Under the pieces are notes generated by a model that had not been told where the DNA came from, ran no database searches, and saw nothing but the letters and a program-made list of their open reading frames with translations. The translations under genes and the position numbers were made by a program. Of a stretch of 64,000 nucleotides of DNA, positions 45,839-57,087 are shown piece by piece. Source of the stretch: Hofstenia miamia (lineage: Eukaryota; Xenacoelomorpha; Acoela); assembly GCA_004352715.1 (NCBI GenBank), contig SCFE01000008.1:860844-924843 (forward strand), given 5' to 3'. Positions within the stretch are counted from its first letter, which is position 1. Every line of letters starts with the position of its first letter.

Positions 45839-47709
45839 ATGAAGATGATGCATTTCCTCATGTTCTTAGTTCTAGTTATTTCAGTTCCAAGATATTCAAT
45901 CTGCGGTGTAGCCTGCTCAGCACATCTACCTGCAGACGTAAGTATATTCAAACTTTGGTGGAAAACCTTTATATAATCCACGTCATTTGCTAATGTTTAA
46001 GTAAAATGAGATTTTGTTAATTAACTATCTGTAAAAATGTATATATTACATAAACACTAAATTCCACCTTGCGAAGTTTCAAAAAAGTTTGGCCCATCTC
46101 AATGGGTTAGTTGGTGTGTCTGCATCTACATGAAATAAAACATTAAGGGTGTTTGTTACTATAATGTGCTTTCAAACTCTTGATTAGCTGAACATTAAGA
46201 ATTAAAACAATTTGAAACTCTTTAGTAAAATTGGATTCTTCGATATAAAGATAGTCAATCTTTTTTAGTACTTCAGGTACAACAACACACTTTAGTACAA
46301 ATTTTTAATATTAAGTTCAAGAGCGTTCATAAATAGATGTGTTCATACTTCAGTATTTTCAAATTTCACAATAGGCTTGGAAAAATTATTTGAATTTTGT
46401 AGAAGAAACTTTATTTTTTCAATTGACACATATAATTTCATGTAATAGTTTCTTTATGATTTTTAAGTTTTATGCATAAAAGTGGGTGTATAGTATACTA
46501 TTATGTATGATTTTTTAAATAAAGTTAAAAATTTATCTTTGAGATAATAATTTCATTTTGAAGTTTAGATTTGCATATAGTCTCTTACTAATCCACGTAC
46601 AGTAGTGATCAAAAATTTTCTGACACTTAACTGAACAAATTCTTTTTACAGTGATGAACACTATAGATTTGATTTTTTGAAATTGGGTTAATTTTAGCAT
46701 TGTAAATTCAAATTTCTCCTCAATTTTTATATATGATAATTAATTTTCATCCTATGACTCTGTAGAGGGGTCTCCCTAAAACTATGTTAGTAAATATGCA
46801 TGGTATGTAAAATATAACACAAGAATCATATTCAGCATAAAAAACTTAGTATATTCACAATTTTTTGTAAGAATTTATTCGGAAGTTTCTAAAATATTGG
46901 TCATCAAATCTTGTGCAAATTAAAATACAAAGTTTAAATTTCATCTCAATCGGCAATGTAATGGGATTTGTACAAGATTTGACGACCAATATTTCAGAAA
47001 CTTCTGTATAAATTCTTACAAAAAAAAAATTGTTAATATACTAAGTTTTTCATGTTGAATACGATTTTTGTGTTATATTTTACATACCATGCATATTTAC
47101 TAACATAGTTTTGGGGGGACCCATTTACAGTGTCGTAGGATCAAAATGAAATTGCATATATAAAAATTCAGGGGACATTTGAATTCACAATGCTAAAATT
47201 AACCCAATTGCAAGAAATCAAATCTATAGTGTTCATCACTGTAAAAAGAATTTGTTCAGTTAGGTGTCAGAAACTTTTGATTGCTACTGTACATATTAAA
47301 ATTCAGCTTTTAAGAATAATGTCTTTAAATACTTATGAAAATTACCATCATCCTTTCCATACATTTTGAGCTAAGCCTATTCTGCAAAACTATGTGTGTC
47401 TACTTTATATGCTACAATATGTATTAATGATTACTGTTTAGAGAAATGTGATTTAATTTCGACTATACTTTTGTTAATGGTGAAAATAGTATGAAAAATA
47501 TTGTTTGCTTCTTACTTTCATAAATCTATTTTTTCAGACTTGTATAATTTATTTAGAACACTATATAAATATTTCTTCTTAACTTACTTTAGATTTACCG
47601 AAGTTGCGTCCACAATTCTCCGTACATTGATACCCATCATCATGATAGTCATCATTCATGCTCTAGCCATTATTGTAGCAACTACAAATACAGATGTACA
47701 CACTGTTAA
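45839..47709 (+). CDS. Secreted Cys/His-rich peptide, paralogue 2 (two exons)
   Basis: Exon 1 is 45839-45937 (33 codons, donor gtaagt) and exon 2 is 47593-47709 (38 codons and TAA, acceptor ttactttag). The intron is 1655 nt, phase 0. The product is 71 residues: a signal peptide (MKMMHFLMFLVLVISV), a short segment with two cysteines (SICGVAC), and a domain with five cysteines, C-x17-C-x4-C-x6-C-x2-C, whose centre is a THHHDSHH His cluster where paralogue 1 has Tyr. Every cysteine, the splice phase and the stop position are conserved with paralogue 1, and the only length difference is one whole codon, as expected for two coding exons under constraint. It is probably secreted; defence, metal binding or extracellular structure are all possible. 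The 97-codon frame at 47501-47794 is a different frame and not the product. Confidence 0.78.
46600..47289. mobile_element. 690-bp palindromic Tc1/mariner-type MITE
   Basis: Flanked by TA on both sides (46598-46599 and 47290-47291). The ends are CAGTAGTGATCAAAA and the complement of CAGTAGCAATCAAAA. The two halves are inverted copies of each other nearly to the centre (about 46940), so the whole element is a foldback with arms of over 300 bases. It lies in the intron of peptide paralogue 2 and is absent from the intron of paralogue 1, so it inserted after the duplication. Confidence 0.9.
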
Positions 47710-47849
47710 GTTAATATTCAGCATTTTTGTGTTAAGCAAGCAATATATAAACTTAGATACCTCATGTTTTTTCATTAAAACTTTTTCAGTATAAGTTATG
47801 CATTTGTTGATTCGTTATTCTCTATATCTAATTGCATTTAAATAAATTA

Positions 47850-48742
47850 TTTAATAAGTATTACAGTCCAGTGTTGTAAAGTTAGATTAAATTCTATTCT
47901 TTGACTTTCTCATAGTCTTCAGTTTAAATTTGATATACATGTGTCTAGTATTCTAATTGTTTTTAAGTGGTATATTATTGACAACTAAGCTTGACAAAAT
48001 TGTCATTTGCACTATTGATCATGCAAAACTAATACCATGGCGCAATAATAGACTCAAATGTGCATTTCTATCATAACATGTTCTAATTCAATGTTGCAAT
48101 TGACTACTGGGACACTGATCCAATCTTCAAATACTGACTCAACCAATCTACATAAATTTAATAGCATGGAAAAATAGAATTTAAATCATGCATGTAAATA
48201 GACATGATCTTCATTGCGATGAGAACCAGCTAAAAATTTGTCAAACACATTTTGAAATATTAATATAGAAAATTCTTGTTTACCACTTCATGATTCAATG
48301 CTTCATTACAGAAGACGTGTTTGTGATCGTCGCTAAGATCGTATTTAAAAACGAGAAATTTAATGAATATGTTTACATTTCAATATTTATATTTAACTAC
48401 AAAACATAATTTACCAATGTCAGTGAAATTAGAAATATAGAACAAATATATGTCTCATAATTCAAAATTTGTAAACAACAAATTATTCAAGAATTAGACT
48501 TCTAAAGGCAGTAATTGATATTTTTGAAACTACAATGGTAAGCAAAAAGCAGCTCAATTTACAAATTTGTGTGCTTTGGAATCCAAGTTCAAATAATTTA
48601 GTATCGTCCTAAATATATCCCTTGAAAGATATAATAGCTTTGCTTTAGACAGTTAAAGATACAATTAAAAGATTTCTAATTGTTTAGCTTTTCCACCTAA
48701 AAAATCCACTTATTTTTCAATAAAATTATATATATATATTTA
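47850..48742. other. Non-coding stretch
   Basis: Contains the end of the tandem duplication and otherwise nothing recognised. Confidence 0.5.
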
Positions 48743-50310
48743 CAGAAATGGAATTGGATCTTATCACGGATCAGTTCGAATCTGATCGACATTTTGAGAA
48801 AATTTCGGTCCTATTGCGGATCCCAAATTTTTTAATAATGGTTAATATTGTACATTTTATACACTACTAACATTTTATATTGACCGCCAATTTAAGTGTG
48901 GTAACAATCTCAATCAAAATGAAATTTCGTAATTGAATTTTATTTTTCATGCAACAATTTACGCTTTAATTTTTCCAACAACTTTCAAAATGGGTGACGA
49001 ATTTTTCAAATTTGGTGGCCATCACATAAAGATAAAACTGTAAGGCAAAAAAAAACATTTGTTTGTATAAGCTTGCAAATGGAAAACCAGACGAAACACA
49101 GAGAAGAACGTGGAAGACACTAGTCGCTGCAAGCACCGCCAAAATTTAATAATGCTTATGTAATTTGGGATGCTTTTCAATTAATTTAAAAAATTCTTAT
49201 GTAAAATGCAGTATAAGCAACTTACAATGACAAGATCAATAGTTTTCAGAAGGTTCGTGAATATTAAATCACTAATACAACCGTTTTTATAGAGCCGTAC
49301 TTTGGCAATGCAATAATAGGGCATTAATTTATTTAATGTTGTTTTTCTTATCTAATTTAATCTAGTATCAAATTTCAATAAAAAGTAAAATTCAAAATAT
49401 GTACTTATATTTTAAATTAAGTTTGAAAAATGAATTTTTAACACACTGTACAATAATTTGTTTAATGTCTTTCAATACAAATTTTGCGTTCGTTCTTTAA
49501 TTTGCCATTGTTTGCGCTATTCTTGTTTTTATTGCATTGGCTGCATTTTGAAGTAGTTTTATCTTGTTGTTTGAAACACTTTCAATTCTCAATTTATAGT
49601 AACACAACAAAGTTGTGATTTTTGGATTAATAGGGATGTAATATAAGAAACTCAATTATTTAAACTCTATAATATATTATGATTATAATTGATGACAATC
49701 TTAGAAATTAAATTATTAAAAAGCTTACAAATAAGCAAAGAATTGACTTTATTAGGGTTTTGGCAGAGCATTTATCAATTTACACTCAAAATCAACATCA
49801 CGCTAATCAGAAACGGATTTGCTTCTTGTGGGTGGACAATTGCAGATACAAAAATCAATCTATTTCAAACATAGTTAGACATTGACCAATAAATGCAGCC
49901 CCATTTTATGATTGTTGACAAAAAAAATTTGTGAAATTTTTGGTTTGCTTGACCAAAATTGACTGTATTAGAATGTAGTACTAGAAGAGCATTTGATACT
50001 ATTGTAATATTTCAAAATTTAACATTGAATTTTCAACTACTTCTAAGTTTTATAGGATTCACTAAATTTGAGTTGATTTGCTTCCACTATTGCGTAAGTC
50101 GTTGAAACCGGCCCCGTTCTCCCCGGTATATCGTATATGCCAATTTTTAATCTCAAGACAGTGTTGAAGCACTCAAAATTTTATTATTTTAATTCCATGT
50201 TTATTTATTGTTTGAATATTTATTCATATTGGGATCTGTTTCGGATCGAAAACTAAGTTCTTTAAAAATTCGAATCGGATTCTAGAATGTTGGATCCGAT
50301 TCCTTCTCTC
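48743..50310. mobile_element. Possible non-autonomous element with degenerate inverted ends
   Basis: The left end (cagaaatggaattggatc) and right end (complement of gagagaaggaatcggatcc) are similar, and both are followed by ggatc and ttcgaatc motifs. No clear target duplication and no transposase. An AT/ATGT compound microsatellite (50320-50378) abuts the right end. Confidence 0.3.
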
Positions 50311-50319
50311 TATTCAAAT

Positions 50320-50336
50320 ATATGTATGTATGTATG

Positions 50337-50378
<42 letters not shown>
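50320..50378. repeat. (TATG)n(TA)n microsatellite
   Basis: Compound dinucleotide and tetranucleotide tract. Confidence 0.95.
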
Positions 50379-50383
<5 letters not shown>

Positions 50384-51160
50384 CAGAATTACGAATATCC
50401 AGGATTTTTTGAATCAATAATCACATCAAAAAAATTTTGTTCAATCATACCCATTCTCCACAAATTTAAGATGTGTTCTTAACAATTATTAATGTGATAA
50501 TATGAGTTCAGTAATGTAAACAATTGAAATTTATCTTTTCTGAAAATTCGCCGAGTTTTAATACTCGGATATTTCGAAAAATAATGACCTCGGTTTCGGT
50601 TTTTTAGTCTTCAAAATCACGGTTTCGAATTCAAGTTAAGTCTTTAGCTATCTACTATTGGTATAACTAAAAAGTTATTCAAGAGAAAAATACTTTTTAA
50701 AGGATTATTTTGCAACACTCAGTGAAGTTGTTAAGTAATCTCAAATAGGTTAAATTACAATAAAAGCCAAGCCAAATAACATTACTTCATTCATAGAACA
50801 GCTGAAATAAACTATTTTTCAAAAAATCTAATGTTTCTTTTGCTTGGTTAACCCTAATTCTCATCTTTGCAAGAGTGTGCGCAAACGCTTAGATGTTCCC
50901 ATATTTATGGCTATCAATATTTCTTAATGGCAGGGGTGCAACCAAGGGAGTGTCATTGGGTGTCCTGTCCTGACACCCCCTAAAATTCTCTATTATAGTG
51001 CAATAAGATTTCCTGGTAAATGAAAAATATTAACTAGCCAAACTTTTTCACTGTCCAGAAATATTTACACTAATATCTGTATTCGACAAGCCATACCTTT
51101 TATTAATCTCAGGTACCTAGGAGTAGGTTGAGGAACATGAACCCTCTTTCAACCCCATTC

Positions 51161-52389
51161 GTTTACCACAGGAATACGATTGCCATCCCACTCCTTGATA
51201 ACATAATTCGACAAATGATTGATCGCTTCCCAAGATTCATCATCAATTCTTGATTTGTTCTAATTGATGCCAGATGACGAGCTTGGTGAGTGTTCGACGC
51301 GATTTTGCAAGAAATACAGATGCGATATTTCTGCTGAACATTCTTTACTAACAGAGCTTCGTAGATGGAACATTTACCAGGAAAAGCGATACCACGACGT
51401 AGCGGCAGATGCGTCTGTCTGCTCAGTGATAAATGAAATAGACAAAGAATGTTATCCCAATATATTTGAACTTTTGTGCATTCTCGCCATACTGCCGCTA
51501 GGAAGCGTGGAAGTGGAATGGGTTTTCTCCACCATTCGGCGGCTGCTAACCAGAGATTGAAGTGGGGGCAAATTTTTGTGAACTGCCCTGCCCGCCCCAC
51601 AGAATTTGTACCCTGCCAGACTTACACGTGTTGAAACCTGCCCCACTGTGCCCGACGTTTTATATTCTACCTCCCGAAATTTGCCTACTAAAAATTTTAT
51701 TGCCCATAATTGTTCTATGACAATTTTTATTGCAGCACACCACCACTCAAATATTCTGAATCCTAATTTCCTAGAAGATACAGAATCATTTTTTAATGTC
51801 AATTTTTAAATGCCAATGCAATTTAATGATTTATTTATAGCAAAATAAAATTTAATTTACCTTTATAAATCTTTTTATAAAGCTAATATTTGATATAATA
51901 CATATATACAAGGACAGTTGCACTTCTTCCAATGTAGTTGCAAAGCCTATTGACTACAAATCAGATCAAAATTATCTTGCTAATATCATTGAATAGTACC
52001 AAATTTCACCAAAAGCTAAAATGCATGGTAATTAATCTTTCAAAGTGCAATTAAATTTCCAAATTTCCAAGCAAGTCAATTCTTTTAAGCAGAGAAGTTT
52101 GATTTAAAAAATACTTTTACAATCTCTAAATTTGGCAATCTTTTACTTTATTCTTACTTAACAAAAAAGTGGATACCCACTTTTGAAAAATTTTGCCCCA
52201 TACCCGCCCACCTTCTCCATGGGTCGACTCGTCCCACTTCCATCTCTGAACTTAGAAATGACAACAAAACGCCTCGCAGATCTCGTTTTTTTGATCATGT
52301 ACTGCGACATAGAATGCCAAACAGATGGAATGTATAACGCTTTTGTAAACAAATACCCAATGAGACTGTTTGATAAGTCTCTTTTTTAG
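51161..52389 (+). pseudogene. hAT transposase C-terminal half, interrupted by a MITE
   Basis: The first piece (51161-51243) encodes NTIAIPLLDNIIRQMIDRF, the hAT segment before the dimerisation domain, and ends in a stop. After a frame change, 51264-51550 encodes ELRRWNIY, a long helix-rich stretch and CYPNIFELLCILAILPLGSV then FSTIRRLL, the hAT dimerisation domain seen in ZMYM1/52-kDa-repressor-like transposases. The domain's end (RLADLVFLIMYCDIE to the stop at 52387-52389) resumes only after the 698-bp insertion at 51551-52248. The N-terminal BED and catalytic regions are missing. Inactive. Confidence 0.75.
51551..52248. mobile_element. 698-bp hAT-like MITE nested in the hAT pseudogene
   Basis: The ends are CAGAGATTGAAGTGGG and the complement of CAGAGATGGAAGTGGG (15 of 16). 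Both subterminal zones are rich in gcccgcccc-type runs. It splits the hAT dimerisation domain exactly between RRLL and LEMTTKRL. I could not find a convincing 8-bp target duplication. Confidence 0.75.
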
Positions 52390-52637
52390 TTTGCTCTGTT
52401 TCTGGTACTCCTTATCCTTTAGATTTTATTTGTGATACTAGTTTTGATTGTATTTATTTTTGTTTTATAATTTTTAGTCCGATTTGAGTTTATACATTGC
52501 ATGGAGTTTTAATGTTGATTTGCAATATACTTGCAAAAAGCCTAGCCCACCTTTCATCCTCAACTATCCGGAGACGAATTTTCCACATATGCTTGGTGAA
52601 GCACTCGACCCCCTGTGGAAAATCCTGCGCATGCCCC

Positions 52638-53160
52638 TAAATGGGCCTCGGTAACATTGTTCGAAAATGTAGTATTTAACTCAACGCAAGTGCAAATACG
52701 TTAAACAAGTAAAAAATATACTTCACCTGAAGTTGCTCCAAGAAGACTGCATTGTTTCCTGGAAATAACTTTTTAGGAGAATGGTTTTGCTGTAAACCAA
52801 AAAACTCGGTTAAATGTATTTTCTCGGTTCAGTTTTGAGTGAAAGCCGCGGTTTGGGTATACGGCCAGGCCTAATCAAATTTTAGTAGCAAATTTTTAAA
52901 TTTAGAACGAATTGTAATTCACAAATTCTCTTCATGCAATAATATCAATCTCAATAATCCTTACAAAAAAGTTCACTTATGTAAAAGGGAAAATCACAAA
53001 AATAACAAATTTAAAGTAATATCGGGATGGATTGGGGACCTTCACATAGATATTTCTTGCACTTGTTATAAATGTCTTCTTATATTTGTTTGTTTCACAG
53101 CAAGCAATTTCTAAAATATTGTTCTGATAATTTGCAATAAATTACAGTAAAACTAAAGAA
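52638..53160. other. Non-coding stretch
   Basis: No supported feature. A GC-richer patch at 52795-52880 resembles a decayed hAT end. Confidence 0.5.
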
Positions 53161-53188
53161 TTTTTTTGTAGTTTGAAGAAAAGAGAAT

Positions 53189-53590
53189 ATGAAATTTAAT
53201 GTTTATATAAAAGAAACGAAATCATCATGTATAAAGCAACTCTCCCTAATGAGACAAGTAAGACATTTGGAAGAAAATATCCGTGAATTAAAAATGCTCT
53301 TTTTTGGGTTCTCATTCGCCTAATTTATTGCTCAAAATATATATTATTTTTACAGTAAAGGATAAACATTCCCTTAATCTTTGCTACACTTTTCATATAA
53401 ATGGGGATTTATTTAAGATGAGGAGGATATTGAAAATTTGTTGCAGAACCAGATCAAAAATTATTAAAACTTGTCAATAATAATGATTGTTTTTTGAACA
53501 ATGTTTTGCAAGGAAGACTGCCGAACAGAATTTATGAGAGTGACATTTATAAACCAGAACTTAAAATTGTCAAAGATGGACGCAGGTGCT
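53189..53590 (+). other. Possible fragmented coding sequence upstream of the 54121 gene
   Basis: Three consecutive short frames look coding but are offset from each other: 53189-53260 (ATG start, then CAA followed by gtaaga, a good donor), 53360-53412 after a ttttacag acceptor region, and about 53448-53590 (LLKLVNNNDCFLNNV, GRLPNRIYESDIYKPEL). Together they could be decayed or mis-sequenced upstream exons of the gene at 54121. Not recognised. Confidence 0.25.
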
Positions 53591-53959
53591 GGCTTACCTG
53601 CGCGGGTGCAGGGCAGTGAGGGTATTGAATTTCAAATGCCATTCAGGGTTGTGGTGCGGGTGGACATTTTTATTTTGTTACATTCGTAATACAAAACTAG
53701 TACAATATTAATTATTCGTAATATAATATATTTGAGATCATTTACTCAATTAAACAAAATTAATCGAAAGTCAATTCTGCCATTGACATTTTTTGGCTTA
53801 TTTACTTAAAATGACAGACGACATTTAGAAAATTCCGTGTGTGCTGTGAGTGCGGGTGAATATTTCTAACAGACATGCGGTTGCGGTGCAGTTGCGAGCC
53901 CACTCACTGCGGGTGTGGTGCAATGCGAGTATAAAAAATTACACCCGCATCCATCTATG
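53571..53959. mobile_element. 389-bp hAT-type MITE
   Basis: The ends are CAAAGATGGACGCAGG and the complement of CATAGATGGATGCGGG (13 of 16). The subterminal regions are GTGCGGGT-rich on both sides. The flanking octamers agree at 5 of 8. Non-coding. Confidence 0.6.
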
Positions 53960-54120
53960 ATAATAATGCACTGTTGTACGTGCTTATAATTGTTCTAAGA
54001 AAGACATATATTATATGGCGTTGAGAAAAGTCAGATATGTTTGAGAAAGGTTAAAAACATACATATTATATTCAAATACGTGGGAACAACACAAGAACTA
54101 CTGATATTTGTCTCACAATA

Positions 54121-55296
54121 ATGAATTACTATGACGAACAATCTCAAGCGATTGAAGACATAGCTGTCCATGCAGGGAGATTGTTTAAAAATCAAACAAA
54201 GAAAGTCATTATCTATCAGGCAGGGAGAGGTGGCCATAACAAAACAATGGTGGTGAAGGCTCTTCGTGGGGATGGTGAACTAAATCCATGCATCCCTGAA
54301 TATAATCCAGAATTTGATGGAATGGATGTTCGACAAAATCCTCGAGCAAATGATGTAAACTACAGACGAGTTCTAGAACGTAAGAATTGCGAAGAAATTC
54401 GATGGGTGCAAGGAAGAAAAATGGAAAAAGAAACTTTTAAGGCTCATAATAAATATAATTACTCAGACGATGTAGCCTTGGGTTTTAATAGTCCACGTGA
54501 AACAAAGTATTTGGACAAAAGTTTGTTATCTACGACCTCCGCCCAATTGCAAGCCTTCAAATCTAACTCTAAAAACATTGAGTCCAACTGTAGAAGTGTT
54601 GAACAAAGTGTAGGGAACGCGTTGAACATACTAAACGAAGGTAGATTTGAAGGAAATTTCCATTGTGGAATTAACGAAATAAGTAATGGATTTAGAAAGC
54701 TTTTAGGTGAAGAAGTGCTTTCAAATAAAGATCTCAATCTGCTTGAAAGTTACCAACAGATTACATTCATTCAGCAAGATTTGAACGAGGCTGTTAAAAA
54801 TGTGATTCAAGAGGCTCCTGGAATTGAATGCAAATTTCCAGCATTAAAATCAGGGATTGATATTGATAAAATAATTCATAGCAAAACTCAAGCTATTTCA
54901 GTTCAAAGACAGTTCAAACCAGAAACTCGATCAATGCCTGAACCTGAAACTAACAAAGCTGTGAAAACTTGTCTTTGTACAAATGAAAAGATGGAAGATG
55001 AAATTACAATGCAATATGAGCCCATTTTCATGAGGCTACCTGAAATGCATTTTCCACACCTTCCCCAAAAATCGGTTTTCAGGATTTCAACACAAGCACC
55101 AAAACCAATGAGCAAAAGATTTGCAGTTACATATTTCATTATTGGTAACTATAATTACAAAATTTTCTTAACCAGTCAATACTGCATGCTGTTACTTTTC
55201 CAAGATAATTCAAAATGCCTTCAAATTTTTGTTATAATCCATAAAGAAAAAATACTAAATTATGTAGCAATAAATTTTATAAATTTGGATTTCTGA
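54121..55296 (+). CDS. Unrecognised protein, long exon
   Basis: A 391-codon open frame, far too long for chance here, beginning at an ATG preceded in frame by a stop about 70 bases upstream. Composition changes sharply near 55130: the last ~55 codons become AT-rich and hydrophobic and look like intron read-through. The real exon therefore probably ends at 55125 (phase 0, weak gttaca donor) or about 55144 (gtaact, phase 1). The protein is hydrophilic, with Asn/Asp/Glu/Lys-rich regions, a Gly-rich AGRGGHNK segment near residue 35, helical stretches of mixed charge around 160-250 and a Pro/Met-rich end (residues 300-330). No signal peptide, transmembrane segment or known domain is evident. A small downstream exon at 56000-56233 could complete it. 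Function unknown. Confidence 0.8.
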   Translation: MNYYDEQSQAIEDIAVHAGRLFKNQTKKVIIYQAGRGGHNKTMVVKALRGDGELNPCIPEYNPEFDGMDVRQNPRANDVNYRRVLERKNCEEIRWVQGRKMEKETFKAHNKYNYSDDVALGFNSPRETKYLDKSLLSTTSAQLQAFKSNSKNIESNCRSVEQSVGNALNILNEGRFEGNFHCGINEISNGFRKLLGEEVLSNKDLNLLESYQQITFIQQDLNEAVKNVIQEAPGIECKFPALKSGIDIDKIIHSKTQAISVQRQFKPETRSMPEPETNKAVKTCLCTNEKMEDEITMQYEPIFMRLPEMHFPHLPQKSVFRISTQAPKPMSKRFAVTYFIIGNYNYKIFLTSQYCMLLLFQDNSKCLQIFVIIHKEKILNYVAINFINLDF

Positions 55297-55999
55297 AGTT
55301 TAGCATACCTACTGTTTAGAAGATTTATAAATACATGAATTTCCAAAAAAATATATTTCAAAATTTCTGCTATCTAAATATTGAAAAAGCCGGATTTAGG
55401 TTTTTCCCATAGCCAGTATCACTACAATTCCAAATCATGTGCGATGGGTTAAGCTTTGAACTGAGAAGTTCTGTTTACTCCAAGACAATTATCATATCTA
55501 CTAATACTTGACTGACCTTGCTTGAAACAACTTTCTAGTCTGTCTGTTGGAGCTCAACAGAATCATAGCCTTCCATTTGGCTGTCTTGACATGTACAATC
55601 TATTCATATTTATGTTTGGGCTGATCACTCTTTCCACTGATCACACTTCTTTTCGAATATTCAACGCCAGGATTTATTGACTTTATATTGCTTTACACAT
55701 TCAATGCCTCCTTGCCCTCAACTTAAATTTTTTCCTTAGATTTGTTTTCATTTCATTACAAAAGGCTCAGTCTTTCTCTATCACTCCTAAGTACTTGCAA
55801 AATTGTTTGAATTCTTCAATTTTGTGTCTCTGATTTGAGCTCAACTTATTCAAAGCGTTGTTATGATTATTAATACTATTGGTGTAATTATAATGATTTC
55901 TTTATAATGATATTAAGAGCAAAGAAATTCAGTAATAATACATATTTTTACTCATAACGGATTCCTTAAATCATAAATTGAAACTTAAACTTTGTTTAG

Positions 56000-56233
56000 A
56001 GATATAATGTCAACTTACCGCATACTCGGAACATGAGATCTGAAAACTTCAACACCTTTGACATTTCAGATCTATCACTATCAGATTCACCAATAGATGA
56101 AAGAATTGAGAACTTTGAGGAACCGTTAAGCAACGTGGATATTACACCGATAGACTTACTTAGCTCACCTCAATTTAATGAGATGGATGAATTGTCACCA
56201 AGCATAGATTTAACCTTTGAAGACGGTTGGTAA
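56000..56233 (+). CDS. Probable 3' terminal exon of the 54121 gene
   Basis: Follows actttgtttag, a good acceptor, and is open from the first base (AGA TAT AAT) for 77 codons to TAA. It is strongly acidic and Ser-rich (FDISDLSLSDSPIDERIENFEE, IDLTFEDGW), unlike chance AT-rich frames. The phase fits joining to 54121-55125 but not to the alternative donor at about 55144. If joined, the protein is about 412 residues with an acidic C-terminal tail. If not, it may be a separate small ORF starting at the ATG at 56033. Confidence 0.5.
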   Translation, partial: RYNVNLPHTRNMRSENFNTFDISDLSLSDSPIDERIENFEEPLSNVDITPIDLLSSPQFNEMDELSPSIDLTFEDGW

Positions 56234-56833
56234 ATTCAACACTTGAAGAACAACATTGTATGGAATCTTTAATTGAAGAACTTTAAATTCATATCTGAAG
56301 CAGATTGATAAGTAATCAATAGGTTAAATTTTAAAGTGCAATGAGAGAATATATAATCAGCATGTAGTTTGAATCTACTGACAATTTATAAAACATCCAG
56401 TTGTATAAATGATACCTGTATAGTATTATGATCTAAATAAATACATATTTCAAAAATGTCACAAAAATAAAGCTTTGTGAATTGTGAAATTAAAGGAGTA
56501 TATTGAAGTTATATTTTAGTTTTGACAAATCATTTAGTACCTTATGGAGCCTAAATATTCTCAAAACTTCGAATCTATAAGGAATATTATAGTAAATAAA
56601 AAATATCAAAAACCTTTAAGAGCATATGAAAAGAAATAATCTTAAATGTGTAGAATTCCATTATGCTGTCTAAACACATATAATATTATTTTTTTCGAAT
56701 GAATGGAAATTACTTATTACAAATAAAGTAAGAAGTTTCTGCAAATGCCAAGCTTGTCCATGGGGGAGAATTTCGATCCCCACCTCACCCCACCCCACCC
56801 CATGACACTAAAATGCAAACATATGTGTACATA
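56234..56833. other. Non-coding stretch with repeat fragment
   Basis: Presumed 3' flank of the preceding gene. A fragment of the cttgtccatgggg repeat family lies at 56751-56815, just before the Tc1 element. Confidence 0.5.
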
Positions 56834-57087
56834 CAGTACTGGAAATATGTATTCGACCACCTTGCTATTTTGAATAAATAATGAATATTCATTGGATAGA
56901 GTGTGCCTAAAATTATAACTAAGTATTACTTTGATTGAGAAAAGAAAATTTGTTTGTCTAATTCCATAAAATATGTAGAATAATAATTGGCTATTAATTT
57001 TTAATCAAAATTAGAAAACTTGTATTTGAAAAATATATTCGGCCACATGAAAAAATTTTAACAAATGAGCAAATCCGAAAAAAGTAN

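Larger units (their letters stand above)
44088..48390. repeat. Tandem gene duplication
   Basis: Two tandem units each hold an upstream block (aattgtaggaagcgcctagg, near 44108 and 45644), exon 1, intron and exon 2. A third partial unit, the block gaagacgtgtttgtgatcgt, occurs at 45549 and again at 48310 without a following exon 1. Unit 2 is longer mainly because of the MITE in its intron. The conserved upstream block could be regulatory. Confidence 0.8.
50931..52637 (+). mobile_element. hAT element relic
   Basis: The left end is CAGGGGTGCAACCAAGGG. The right end is near 52637 (the complement of tag/ggggcatgcgcagg, preceded by ccccctgtggaaaatcctg). The nearby octamers cttaatgg (50923-50930) and ctaaatgg (52637-52644) agree at 7 of 8, but using them trims the right end by a base or two. 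The interior keeps only the last third of a transposase and a nested MITE. Confidence 0.55.
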
